Shown here one piece after another: positions 1 through 7,062 of a stretch of 38,035 bases of DNA; within the stretch, counting starts at the first letter, position 1, and each line of letters opens with the position of its first letter. Below the pieces are notes generated by a model that ran no database searches, was not told the origin of the DNA, and was given only the letters and a program-made list of their open reading frames with translations. A program made the translations under genes and the position numbers. The DNA comes from Oscillospiraceae bacterium (lineage in GTDB: Bacteria > Bacillota > Clostridia > Oscillospirales > Oscillospiraceae): contig JAFSBW010000081.1 in assembly GCA_017437095.1 (NCBI GenBank), forward strand, positions 1-38,035, given 5' to 3'.

Positions 1-170
1 AAAGCATTTGCTTAAAATGAAGCGAAAAAGCTTGCTTCGCAAGGCATTTTGACTTACTGCGCAAACCGCCCTCTACCGTACCGTCTGTACGCCGACGAGT
101 GCGGTTTGCTTGTCTTTGTGGCTTTCTCGACCTCTGACAGTCTGTCGAAAAATTCTTTTTCGACAGACTG
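1..170 (-). mobile_element. Partial copy A of a small dispersed MITE-like element
   Basis: This stretch is a near-identical reverse complement of 7295-7465, with only scattered mismatches over about 170 bases. It ends at 170 with the element's terminal palindrome (138-170), arms CAGTCTGTCGAAAAA and TTTTTCGACAGACTG. The other end lies beyond the window's left edge; by comparison with the complete copy at 7294-7550 about 85 bases are missing. No reading frame is needed to explain it. The palindrome directly abuts the terminator hairpin of the DUF937 gene, the same junction as in the second copy. Confidence 0.85.
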
Positions 171-198
171 AGCAGGCCGCAAAGAATTGCGGCCTGCT
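171..198 (-). terminator. Terminator hairpin of DUF937 gene, separated from its T-run
   Basis: Arms AGCAGGCCGC and GCGGCCTGCT form a strong stem 13 bases after the DUF937 stop codon. On the minus strand the hairpin is followed not by a T-run but directly by the dispersed element. By analogy with the nrdG terminator at 7551-7576, the T-run and possibly a second hairpin copy may lie beyond the element, outside the window. Confidence 0.7.
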
Positions 199-211
199 TT
201 ATGTATGGCTA

Positions 212-811
212 TTACTTCTTATTAAACAGCTTCTTCAGCAGGCCGCCAACCATGGTGCCCAGGCTGTCCTTCTTCTTGCCGGAGCTGGAGGAATTGCCGG
301 AGCTGGCAGGCTTTTTGCCCAGCAGGCCGCCCAGCAGGCTGGAAAGATCCACGCCGCCCAGCAGGCTGCCCATAAGGTTGCCTACGCCGGCGCCGCTGTT
401 GTCAGAGCCGGTCTGCTGGCCCAGCAGGCTCATCAGCAGAGGAGCGATGGAAGAAAGGATGTTGCCGGTCTTCTTGGCGGAAACGCCGGTCTTCTCGGAA
501 ACAGCCTTGGTAGTGCTCTCCTGGTTGCCGCCCAGCAGATGGCCGATGATCTTGGCGCCGTCTTCCAGGTCGACATTCTTCAAAAAGCCCTTGATGTCGG
601 AGGTATCTGCCTTGGCGTGATCGCTCAGAGCCTGGGTAAAGCCCTCGGCGGTATCGCTGCCCTCAGCCTGCTCCTTCGCGCCGCCCAGCAGGCTGGGAAG
701 CACCTCGGAAACTACCTTTTTAACATCCTTCTTGGAAGCGCCGGAGGCCTTGCTAAGGCCCTTGAGGGAATCGGAGCTAAGCAGCTCGCCCAACAGTTTT
801 TCAATATCCAT
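212..811 (-). CDS. DUF937 family protein
   Basis: The 199-residue product is rich in Gly, Leu, Ser and Lys, with an N-terminal region of amphipathic helices and repeated Leu/Gly motifs such as SLLGG, LLGGV and GGLLG in the C-terminal half, then a Ser/Gly/Lys-rich tail. This is typical of the DUF937 family, of unknown biochemical role. No signal peptide, membrane helix or catalytic motif is visible. The start is supported by AAAGGAG upstream and a TTGACT-17-CATAAT promoter. It is a single-gene unit, divergent from the membrane protein gene at 969. The function is not known; the family name rests on composition and pattern recognition. Confidence 0.75.
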   Translation of the reverse strand: MDIEKLLGELLSSDSLKGLSKASGASKKDVKKVVSEVLPSLLGGAKEQAEGSDTAEGFTQALSDHAKADTSDIKGFLKNVDLEDGAKIIGHLLGGNQESTTKAVSEKTGVSAKKTGNILSSIAPLLMSLLGQQTGSDNSGAGVGNLMGSLLGGVDLSSLLGGLLGKKPASSGNSSSSGKKKDSLGTMVGGLLKKLFNKK

Positions 812-846
812 GACGAAAAAACTCCTTTTCTATAAATTATACATTC

Positions 847-875
847 ATTATGCATGATTTTCCCAAAAAAGTCAA
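847..875 (-). promoter_or_regulatory. Promoter of DUF937 gene
   Basis: Read on the minus strand: TTGACT, 17-base spacer, CATAAT, about 30 bases before the start codon. Confidence 0.6.
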
Positions 876-903
876 TCGTTTGTGGAAATTCTTAAAAATA
901 TAC

Positions 904-931
904 TTGCATATTGAACGAATTGCGGTATAAT
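904..931 (+). promoter_or_regulatory. Promoter of membrane protein gene
   Basis: TTGCAT, 16-base spacer, TATAAT, followed by AGAGGAGA just before the ATG at 969. The -10 box is perfect. Confidence 0.75.
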
Positions 932-968
932 GGAGGTGTACTTATTCCAAAAAGAGGAGAGATTCACC

Positions 969-1742
969 ATGGCTGAAAAAAAGAAAAACCAAAAAATCGT
1001 ATCCGCCAGCAGCGGCAAGCAGGTATCTGCCAAGTCCGCTAAGAACGCAACCGTTAAGAAAGCTGCTCCCGTAGGCAATGCTACCGGCCTTCGTGTCGGC
1101 GCTGTGATCCTGTGGGTGCTGGCCATTGGCTTTGAAGTTCTGGCCCTTTTGCTCCTGACCCAGAAGATCAACCTCCCCTTCCTGTCCCCCCTGGTGAACG
1201 CTGTTATCGCTCTGGTCCTGGATCTGGGCTGTGTGATCGCCGGCTCCCTGATGTGGAAGAAGGCTAACGACTACGATCCTGCCAGCGAGAAGAACAAGCT
1301 GAAGTTCTGGCTGTGGAACAACCTTGGCTTCATCATGGCTATCGTCGCCTTCCTGCCCTTCATCATTCTGGTCCTGACCAACAAGAATCTGGACAAGAAG
1401 AGCAAGACCATCGCCACCGTCGCTGCCGTTGTGGCTCTGCTGATCGGCGGTCTGGTCAGCTACGAGTGGAACCCCGTATCCCAGGAAGACCTGCAGCACT
1501 ACCAGAACTACATCGAGGGCGATGTATACTGGACCAAGTCCGGCGGTGTATTCCACACCCATGCTGACTGCCAGCACCTGGGCAACAGCGCTGAGCTGAT
1601 CCAGGGCAGTGTGGACGAGGCCTTTGCCGCCAACAAGAACCGTCCCTGCAAGACCTGCCTGAAGAAGGACGACATCCCCACCTATGAAGAGGCCAAAGCC
1701 GCTGCCGATACCACTCCCGCAGACACCACCGCAGGCGAATAA
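969..1742 (+). CDS. Four-helix membrane protein with C-terminal Cys/His cluster
   Basis: The 257-residue protein has a Lys/Ala-rich N-terminus (1-40), four hydrophobic segments (about 43-63, 71-95, 114-137, 147-163) and a C-terminal soluble region. That region reads VYWTKSGGVFHTHADC and then PCKTC, giving His196, His198, Cys201, His203, Cys227 and Cys230. The pattern resembles small zinc-binding Ada-type or nuclease-associated knots in which a 'Y-xxx-SG-x-FH-xx-C' strand is followed by PCxxC. This suggests a metal-bound or DNA-contacting tail, but no catalytic residues are identified. The start was chosen for the good ribosome site; an in-frame ATG 39 bases upstream overlaps the -10 box. It is monocistronic and ends at a strong terminator. 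Confidence 0.7.
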   Translation: MAEKKKNQKIVSASSGKQVSAKSAKNATVKKAAPVGNATGLRVGAVILWVLAIGFEVLALLLLTQKINLPFLSPLVNAVIALVLDLGCVIAGSLMWKKANDYDPASEKNKLKFWLWNNLGFIMAIVAFLPFIILVLTNKNLDKKSKTIATVAAVVALLIGGLVSYEWNPVSQEDLQHYQNYIEGDVYWTKSGGVFHTHADCQHLGNSAELIQGSVDEAFAANKNRPCKTCLKKDDIPTYEEAKAAADTTPADTTAGE

Positions 1743-1813
1743 GCTGCACACAAAAAATCCCCGGCGCCTGATTCCTAGAACTAGGTAAATGTTGGAGGCT
1801 TAATAAAAAAGAC

Positions 1814-1853
1814 AAAACCAGTTGAGTTTCGCGCTCAACTGGTTTTTGTTTTT
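1814..1853. terminator. Bidirectional terminator
   Basis: Perfect 13-bp stem AAAACCAGTTGAG / CTCAACTGGTTTT with T-rich tracts on both sides (TTTTGTTTTT on +, TTTTTT on -). It serves the membrane protein gene on the plus strand and the XRE operon on the minus strand. Confidence 0.9.
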
Positions 1854-1899
1854 CTATATTTCTGGGAGAAACCGCGCTATTTTTTATTGCGCATCTGTT

Positions 1900-2145
1900 T
1901 TAGAGTTTAATTTCCACACGCTCCCCATCTGAGCTTTGCGCTTCCACCAATACCCACTCAGGATGCTTGCGGCGGTATTGATTCAGCGCTTTCACAAAGG
2001 CAACTGCCTGCTCTTTTGTTACATTCAAGCCTTGTTTCTTCAGATATTTGGGGGCAAAGGCCGCCGTAAATCTGTTGAACACAATTCCTGTAGGAATTGG
2101 AATGCGAAGCTTTGGCCCATCCTTGCTTTTTACAACAATCTTCAT
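1900..2145 (-). CDS. Small hypothetical protein downstream of XRE regulator
   Basis: This is an 81-residue basic protein, not recognised. It opens with a beta-like segment (MKIVVKSKDG), has a central helix-rich stretch with KYLKKQGLNV and ALNQYRRKHPEW, and ends VLVEAQSSDGERVEIKL. The C-terminal 'VEAQSSDGERVEI' resembles the end of the neighbouring XRE protein ('VEVESADGDTVRIFVE'), suggesting the two share a small beta domain, perhaps a duplicated or partner module. The gene follows the XRE gene after 3 bases and is almost certainly co-transcribed and translationally coupled. Confidence 0.75.
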   Translation of the reverse strand: MKIVVKSKDGPKLRIPIPTGIVFNRFTAAFAPKYLKKQGLNVTKEQAVAFVKALNQYRRKHPEWVLVEAQSSDGERVEIKL

Positions 2146-2148
2146 AGC

Positions 2149-2649
2149 TTACTCCACAAAGATGCGAACTGTATCCCCATCTGCCGACTCGACCTCTACC
2201 AGGTTGCCCACAGCGCCGTGGCGAACAAGCTCCATGATCTGCGCCCAATCGACCTCTTTCAGCGCATCGTTGCCGGAAAACTGAGGCGGCTCTAAGCCCA
2301 TATCCATTGCCGCCTGCACAAGCGCCATCGGCAGGTTTATACGCACCTTATCTCCATCGCCGGAAACCACTGCGATGCGCAGCATCATATCCTTAATGTC
2401 CTTGCGCTGCTGCTCCGGCACATAGGTTACCGTAGGCTGTGTTTCCTGCTTGCCGGAGAGCAGCTCATCTACACTAATGCCCAATGTTTTTGCCAGCAGG
2501 GGCAGCAAGCTTATGTCGGGACAGGTCTGATCATTCTCCCACTTGCTTACCGCCTGGGGACTGACCTCCAAAATCTGCGCCAGGTCATCCTGCTTCAAAT
2601 TCTTCTCCCGCCGCAGAGCGGCGATCCTTTTGCCAATTGTCATTTCCAT
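2149..2649 (-). CDS. XRE-family transcriptional regulator
   Basis: Residues 4-60 form a Cro/C1-type helix-turn-helix: IGKRIAALRREKNLKQDDLA, then VSPQAVSKWEND and the typical P-D-I-x-x-L-x-x-LA-x-x-L tail. The rest (about 70-166) is a soluble domain with two similar strands, RIAVVSGDGDKVRINL and VEVESADGDTVRIFVE, of the kind seen in DUF4097-adjacent or anti-sigma-like regulators; its ligand is unknown. The ATG at 2649 is preceded by AAGGAGG; the second ATG two codons later is less well placed. It heads a two-gene operon whose upstream region carries clustered CAACC/GGTTG inverted repeats likely to be operators, perhaps autoregulatory. Confidence 0.85.
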   Translation of the reverse strand: MEMTIGKRIAALRREKNLKQDDLAQILEVSPQAVSKWENDQTCPDISLLPLLAKTLGISVDELLSGKQETQPTVTYVPEQQRKDIKDMMLRIAVVSGDGDKVRINLPMALVQAAMDMGLEPPQFSGNDALKEVDWAQIMELVRHGAVGNLVEVESADGDTVRIFVE

Positions 2650-2679
2650 TGCTATTGCCTCCTTGTTGTTGATGGCCTT

Positions 2680-2708
2680 ATTATAGCCGGTAAAATGCTC
2701 CTTGTGAA
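2680..2708 (-). promoter_or_regulatory. Promoter of XRE operon
   Basis: Minus strand TTCACA, 17-base spacer, perfect TATAAT. The weak -35 box is consistent with control by a regulator bound upstream. Confidence 0.55.
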
Positions 2709-2716
2709 TGGCTCAA

Positions 2717-2776
2717 CGGTTGTTTTCGGCCGAAACCACGCAACCGAATGGGGATTTTTCACTCAACCGGAGGTTG
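2717..2776. promoter_or_regulatory. Clustered CAACC/GGTTG palindromes, candidate operators
   Basis: Two inverted repeats lie just upstream of the XRE promoter. The first has outer arms CGGTTG and CAACCG enclosing a perfect 12-base palindrome TTTCGGCCGAAA. The second is CAACCGGAGGTTG. Both share the CAACC/GGTTG half-site. They do not overlap a gene and are not followed by a T-run, so operator is a better reading than terminator. Confidence 0.45.
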
Positions 2777-2819
2777 CGTGCATTCGTTTTCTCAAAAAAC
2801 GCAAAAGCCCCGGGGCGGT

Positions 2820-3308
2820 TCACATCTCCCTAGCATATTGCGCAATCAGGTTTCTTACGGTGTCAAACTTTTCTTTGTCAAAAACATAGGCCTTTCTGGG
2901 CTTTACAAAGTTGCCGCTGCCCCGTTTTTCCTGGGGATAGCGGGGAATGAGCTGGATATGGTAATGGTTATTGGGCCCGTCGCACATGGTGCAAAGATAC
3001 ACCCTCTCGCAGCCGTACACCTGGCAAAGGATGCCCATAAAGCGCTTGGCAAAGCGGACGATCTTCTCGTTGACAATATCCGGGGCTTCGCTCATGTCGT
3101 GATAGTGCTTTACTGTGGAAATGCACATATGCCCCGGGGCTCTGGGGTTACCTACGAAGAAGCACTCAATGTCCTCATCCTGGTAGAGCAGCTTATCGGC
3201 GTTGCTGCCGTACAGCGCGCCGCCGGTTTCCCGGTTGAAGCAGGTAGGGCAGATGCCCAGATCCACAAGCTCCCCGGGGGAGAGCTTCAAAAGTTCTTCC
3301 TTTGTCAC
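2820..3308 (-). CDS. HIT family protein
   Basis: This 162-residue protein carries the histidine-triad nucleotide-binding signature as NNHYHIQLIPRY: His115 and His117 are present and the third triad position is Gln119, as in the GalT/aprataxin-like branch with HxHxQ. CPTC (20-23) is a possible zinc ligand pair. Family members hydrolyse or transfer nucleotidyl groups from dinucleotides or nucleoside phosphoramidates in the cytosol. The start is GTG: an in-frame TGA lies three codons upstream and the next ATG is residue 61, past conserved sequence. GGGAG lies about 10 bases upstream. Substrate cannot be predicted. No clear promoter was found. Confidence 0.85.
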   Translation of the reverse strand: MTKEELLKLSPGELVDLGICPTCFNRETGGALYGSNADKLLYQDEDIECFFVGNPRAPGHMCISTVKHYHDMSEAPDIVNEKIVRFAKRFMGILCQVYGCERVYLCTMCDGPNNHYHIQLIPRYPQEKRGSGNFVKPRKAYVFDKEKFDTVRNLIAQYAREM

Positions 3309-3504
3309 GGTTTTTCACGCTCCCGTCTGCCGCCAGGCGGCGTTTTTCTTCCCCAATGGTAACAGCCATGGGCGAAATTGTCAACACATCCCGCCAATCT
3401 TTCCATGCCAGGCGAAGGGGCGCTGTCTGCAGCAATCTTACCTCCAAACCAGATGTAGGACAAGAGATATGTAATATGGGCTTCAGCGAAGCCTATCTGA
3501 TATC

Positions 3505-3565
3505 TTATTCCTTGGGTATCTCCAGGAGATTGCCACGGACGGCGTAGCCGTCCTCGCAATGACAG
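3505..3565. repeat. Dispersed palindromic repeat (GGAGATTGCC...GCAATGACA type)
   Basis: An intergenic hairpin with stem GGACGGC / GCCGTCC and loop GTA is flanked by outer pairs ATTGC / GCAAT. The motif 'TGTCATTGCGAGG ... GTGGCAATCTCC' resembles short repeats seen in many unrelated bacterial genomes. The rest of the 289-base gap between the HIT and YolD genes has a second smaller hairpin (GGGCTTCAGCGAAGCC) and nothing else recognisable. Confidence 0.55.
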
Positions 3566-3597
3566 TGTTTTCGGTGGCTGGTTACTGTTTAGCCCGC

Positions 3598-4011
3598 CTA
3601 ATCCTCTGCCCCGGCTGCAGGCTCCTGCACAAAGAAGAGCTGCCCCAGAGGGATCTCCTCGCCGGAGGTTAAAACCAGCAGCTGCCGGGCTTCGTCCAGC
3701 TTTTTCAGCCTGCCCAGGCTCGTAATATAGCTGCCCCCGGCCTTGCGGCTATCCGGGCAAAACCAGGTAAGCACCACCTGGGGGCGCTCCCCCTCTTTTT
3801 CCTTCAGCCGGGCCAGGGCAGCATCCAAAGCAAGCCTGGCATCCTCCCCCAGCTCTATGGGGCTATCCGTCAGGCGGCCTTCCTCGGCTACCACCTGGTC
3901 AAACCCCGTAAGGGCCGCAAAGGGGGAAAACTGCGCCCCCCGCTGCCAGGGCGCCGGCTCTACCGCCGGAGCAGGCCGGGGCAGATGCAAAATATCCTCG
4001 TAGCGGCTCAT
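3598..4011 (-). CDS. YolD-like protein
   Basis: A 137-residue product with the YolD signature near the N-terminus: MSRYEDILHLPRP followed by RGAQFSPFAALTGFD (25-39), then a charged helix and a C-terminal beta-barrel-like region. YolD-like proteins are regularly encoded with Y-family polymerases in Bacillota and are thought to be SOS-associated accessory factors, possibly modulating the polymerase, but the mechanism is not established. Its ATG overlaps the stop of the upstream polymerase gene by four bases (ATGA), so the two are translationally coupled. Confidence 0.88.
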   Translation of the reverse strand: MSRYEDILHLPRPAPAVEPAPWQRGAQFSPFAALTGFDQVVAEEGRLTDSPIELGEDARLALDAALARLKEKEGERPQVVLTWFCPDSRKAGGSYITSLGRLKKLDEARQLLVLTSGEEIPLGQLFFVQEPAAGAED

Positions 4012-5465
4012 GCCCGGTGGCCTCCGATCTGGGCGTTTCTGGCCATGGCAGTAGCCCCCTGCTGCAGGTTCATACCCCGCACCAGGGCGTTTTTGCCAAA
4101 ACGGCTGCGAATATCCAGCACCGCCTGCTGCCGCTTTTCCTCCCGGGGAATATATGCCCCAAACAGATCCAGCTGCTCAGCTTCCTCCATCCCCCGCCGG
4201 CGGGTATGGTTGGCGGTAAGAGTCACCTTGCGGATCAGCAGATCCTTTTGGGCAATGCGCCCATACAGCTCCAAAATAGCCTGGGAAATGGCAGCGCCGG
4301 AAGCGCTGAAGCTCCCCAGGTTCACGCTGCCGTGGGCGCTTTTGGGAACGGTGCGGCCGTAGTGGTCTTTTGTCAGCTGGTGGGCATATTTTTCCGCCAC
4401 AACCGCGGTTTCCAGGCTCTGGCGGTCGTAGCCCAGGGTAAGCACGATCTGGTCGGTTTCCAGCCCCTTGGCCATCAGCTCCAGCACCAGGCCGTCCGCC
4501 ATCTCCTGGACGATCAGCCTCCCCCCTGCCCAATCGTAGGCGCAGCTGAGCACCTGGCCGCTGCTTAAGGAGCTGGAACGGGGCTGGTAGGCCTTGATAT
4601 CGGCGATGGTGCAGCTTTCCCAGCCCCAGGCATGGTCGATAAGAAACTGGGCGTTCACCCCAAAAAGCTTAAACAGCAGCTCCGGGCAGGCCAAAGAGCA
4701 GCGGGCCACATCCCCCATAGTAAACAGCCCCCGGCCCTCCAGCTTGCGGCTGATCCCCGGCCCAATGCGCCAAAAGTCCGTAAGGGGCCTATGCTCCCAA
4801 AGCATTTGCCGGTAGCTCAGCTGGGTAAGCTCCGCCATGCGCACCCCCCAGGCATCCGGCTCCATCTTTTTGGCCACAATGTCCATAGCCACCTTGCAAA
4901 GGTATAGGTTTGGCCCTATGCCGGCGGTAGCGGTGATCCCCGTAAGCTCCATCACCTGCCGGATCATAGCCCGGGCCAGCTCCTGGGCGGTCATGCGGTA
5001 GGTTTTCAGGTAGGCCGTGGCATCGATAAACACCTCGTCCACCGAATAGACATGAATATCCTCCGGCGCTACGAAGCGCAGGTATACGCCGTACACCCGG
5101 GCGCTGGCGGCCATATAAGCGGCCATTCTGGGCGGGGCAACAATGTAGTCCAGGGCCAAAGAAGGGTCGCTGCGAAGCTCTGGCGCCTGGCAGGAGCTTC
5201 CCGCAAACTTGCCGCCGGGAGCAAGAGCCTTGCGCTGGGCGTTGATGGAGGCCACCCTCTCCACCACCTCGAACAGCCTGGGCCTGCCCGGCACGCCAAA
5301 AGCCTTCATGCTTGGGGTAACCGCCAGGCAGATGGTTTTTTCCGTGCGGGAAATATCGGCCACAACCAGATTGGTCGTTAGCGGATCCAGCCCCCGATCC
5401 ACGCATTCCTGGGATGCGTAAAACGACTTTAGGTCGATGGCGATATAACTGCGCGGCTTTTCCAT
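4008..5465 (-). CDS. Y-family (translesion) DNA polymerase, UvrX/DinB-like
   Basis: This 485-residue ImpB/MucB/SamB-type polymerase copies damaged DNA. The palm opens with YIAIDLKSFYAS (Asp11 metal ligand, FY steric-gate position) and contains the catalytic SVDEVFID (Asp143, Glu144). A helix-hairpin-helix thumb (ITATAGIGPN, then FWRIGPGISRKL) and a little-finger domain follow. QLDLF at 431-435 matches a beta sliding-clamp binding motif. Length fits the UvrX/YqjW branch (about 410-490) better than DinB (about 350-410). AAGGAG precedes the ATG. It is the first gene of a polymerase-YolD operon and is likely damage-induced; the promoter carries a palindrome between the -35 and -10 boxes. Confidence 0.92.
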   Translation of the reverse strand: MEKPRSYIAIDLKSFYASQECVDRGLDPLTTNLVVADISRTEKTICLAVTPSMKAFGVPGRPRLFEVVERVASINAQRKALAPGGKFAGSSCQAPELRSDPSLALDYIVAPPRMAAYMAASARVYGVYLRFVAPEDIHVYSVDEVFIDATAYLKTYRMTAQELARAMIRQVMELTGITATAGIGPNLYLCKVAMDIVAKKMEPDAWGVRMAELTQLSYRQMLWEHRPLTDFWRIGPGISRKLEGRGLFTMGDVARCSLACPELLFKLFGVNAQFLIDHAWGWESCTIADIKAYQPRSSSLSSGQVLSCAYDWAGGRLIVQEMADGLVLELMAKGLETDQIVLTLGYDRQSLETAVVAEKYAHQLTKDHYGRTVPKSAHGSVNLGSFSASGAAISQAILELYGRIAQKDLLIRKVTLTANHTRRRGMEEAEQLDLFGAYIPREEKRQQAVLDIRSRFGKNALVRGMNLQQGATAMARNAQIGGHRA

Positions 5466-5499
5466 GGCTTAACTCCTTGGCGAATATTTGTTTGGTTAT

Positions 5500-5528
5500 A
5501 TATTATCACACAAATGTGCGAATGTCAA
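5500..5528 (-). promoter_or_regulatory. Strong promoter with embedded palindromic operator, polymerase operon
   Basis: Minus strand TTGACA, 17-base spacer, TAATAT. The spacer is largely occupied by TCGCACATTTGTGTGA, an imperfect palindrome (TCrCACA/TGTGyGA). A repressor here would block RNA polymerase directly. It does not match the usual Gram-positive LexA consensus (GAAC-N4-GTTC). Confidence 0.65.
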
Positions 5529-5688
5529 GGGTCCCCCCCTGCCCTGTTTTTTCATACCCTGACACCTCAAAAAGATCGGAATATCAACGCCTTTTTGTAA
5601 AAAAGAGGCGCGGGCGCCTGGCAAAGCCGAAAAAATTTTTCCGGCTGGCCTTTTTGAACGCTGCCCATTGGCGCTCCCATAAATACAT

Positions 5689-5844
5689 CTACTCTTTTTC
5701 TTTCGCACTCTCCTTTTCTTTTTCCTTTGCATTTTCTATTTCCTTTGTATTTTCTTTTTCTTTTTCCTTTGCTACATTTGCTACAATATTTGTAGTGTTG
5801 CTAGATTTGCTAGCATAAAATGTAGTGTTGCTACTTTTGCTACC
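5689..5844 (-). pseudogene. Relic reading frame with SKSSNTT repeats and Lys/Glu-rich tail
   Basis: A 51-codon frame is open from just after a TAA to a TAG but has no ATG, GTG or TTG at its head and no ribosome site. It encodes two SKSSNTT copies, then VANVAKEKEKEN and further K-E-K-E blocks. The low-complexity tail resembles C-termini of phage or plasmid replisome-organiser (DnaD-like) proteins, so it may be the surviving end of such a gene. The plus strand of this segment is a near-continuous pyrimidine tract. The remaining intergenic DNA between 5466 and 5919 contains only the polymerase promoter and the prs terminator. Confidence 0.35.
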
Positions 5845-5869
5845 TTAAATCTTAGCCTTGCTAAAAACA

Positions 5870-5904
5870 AAAGCCAGCCTGAAGAAAACTTTCAGGCTGG
5901 CTTT
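5870..5904 (-). terminator. Terminator of PRPP synthetase gene
   Basis: Stem AAAGCCAGCCTGAA / TTCAGGCTGGCTTT, 14 bp, followed on the minus strand by TTGTTTTTAG, 15 bases after the stop codon. Confidence 0.9.
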
Positions 5905-5919
5905 CCATAGGGCCAAATA

Positions 5920-7062
5920 TTATCTCTTAGCCAAAAGGGCTTCGATCTTCTTAATGGGGTCGATAATGGAGCTTACGGACATATCGTGGTTGATGGCGGC
6001 TATGAAATAGGCTGCGTACTTGGAGCAGTCTACATCGAAATACCAATCCCGCTTCAGCAGCTCAGGCTTGCGGTAGGTAAGGTTGGTGCCCAGCACGGCG
6101 GTAAGCACGCCCTCCTCCACAGCGGCGTCAAACTTGTCCAGGCCGCTGGTAAACAGGGGGAAGGTAGCGTTGGCGATGATGCGCTTGGCGCCCCGCTTCT
6201 TCAGCTCACGGCCTACTTCCAGCATGCTTTCGCCGGAAGCGATGATATCGTCAGCGATAAACACGGTCTTGCCCTCTACGCTCTCGCCTAGGTACTCATG
6301 GGCAACGATGGGGTTGCGGCCGTTGACTACACGGGTATAGTCGCGGCGCTTGTAGAACATACCCAGGTTGCAGCTGAGCACGCTGGAGAAGTACATATTG
6401 CGGTTGATAGCGCCTTCGTCGGGGCTGATGACCATGAAGCTGTCCTTATCGAAGCTCAGCTCGGGAATGTGCTTGAGCAGAGTTTTCAGCACCTGATAGG
6501 TGGGCATGACATTATCGAAGCTCATCAGAGGCACGGCGTTCATCATGCGCGGATCGTGGGCGTCAAAGGTAATGATATTGGCAACGCCCATAGCCTGCAG
6601 CTCCTGCAGGGCCACGGCACAGTCCAGACTCTCACGAACCATTCTGCGGTGCTGACGGCCGCCGTACAGGCTGGTCATAATCACGCTGATGCGGTGGGCC
6701 CGGCCGGCCACAGCCTGGATCAGGCGCTTGAGGTTGGCAAAGTGATCATCGGGAGACATATGGTTCTCGTAGCCGAAAAGGTTGTAGGTCATAGCATAGT
6801 TGCCGGGGTCGCACACGATAAAGATATCGTCACCGCGGACAGAAGCCTTTACCAGGCCCTTGGCATCGCCGTTCTGGAAACGGGGGCAATCGCAGCCGAC
6901 AACAAAAGTATCGGTATCCATACCCACCTCTCTGGCCCAGCAGACCAGGTGCTTATCGATCAGGTTGGTGATCTCTTCTGCGCCGGGGCAGGCGATTAGG
7001 GACAGATGGGCTTCCTGGGTATCGGGGTTAAAGAAAGCGGAAGGTGTAACGGTGTTGGACAT
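5920..7062 (-). CDS. prs: Ribose-phosphate pyrophosphokinase (PRPP synthetase)
   Basis: The enzyme makes PRPP from ribose 5-phosphate and ATP, the precursor for purines, pyrimidines, His, Trp and NAD. At 380 residues it is longer than the usual 310-320. Visible motifs are the metal-binding DAHDP (167-171), a flexible-loop region KRRDYTRVVNGRNPIVAHEY starting at 238, and the PRPP loop VFIADDIIASGES (267-279) with Asp271-Asp272. It belongs to a divergent Clostridia-type branch; the canonical SRQ/GYARQDRK regions appear as SLYGGRQHRRM. AGAAGGAG precedes the start. A TACAAT -10 box lies at 7123-7128 with a poor -35. The 7063-7267 gap is otherwise AT-rich with no gene seen. Confidence 0.88.
   Translation of the reverse strand: MSNTVTPSAFFNPDTQEAHLSLIACPGAEEITNLIDKHLVCWAREVGMDTDTFVVGCDCPRFQNGDAKGLVKASVRGDDIFIVCDPGNYAMTYNLFGYENHMSPDDHFANLKRLIQAVAGRAHRISVIMTSLYGGRQHRRMVRESLDCAVALQELQAMGVANIITFDAHDPRMMNAVPLMSFDNVMPTYQVLKTLLKHIPELSFDKDSFMVISPDEGAINRNMYFSSVLSCNLGMFYKRRDYTRVVNGRNPIVAHEYLGESVEGKTVFIADDIIASGESMLEVGRELKKRGAKRIIANATFPLFTSGLDKFDAAVEEGVLTAVLGTNLTYRKPELLKRDWYFDVDCSKYAAYFIAAINHDMSVSSIIDPIKKIEALLAKR

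Noticed and set aside
110-835. Plus-strand frame over the DUF937 gene
   Set aside because: Its Gln/Ala/Leu repeats mirror the Gly/Leu repeats of DUF937 on the other strand; it begins in the dispersed repeat.
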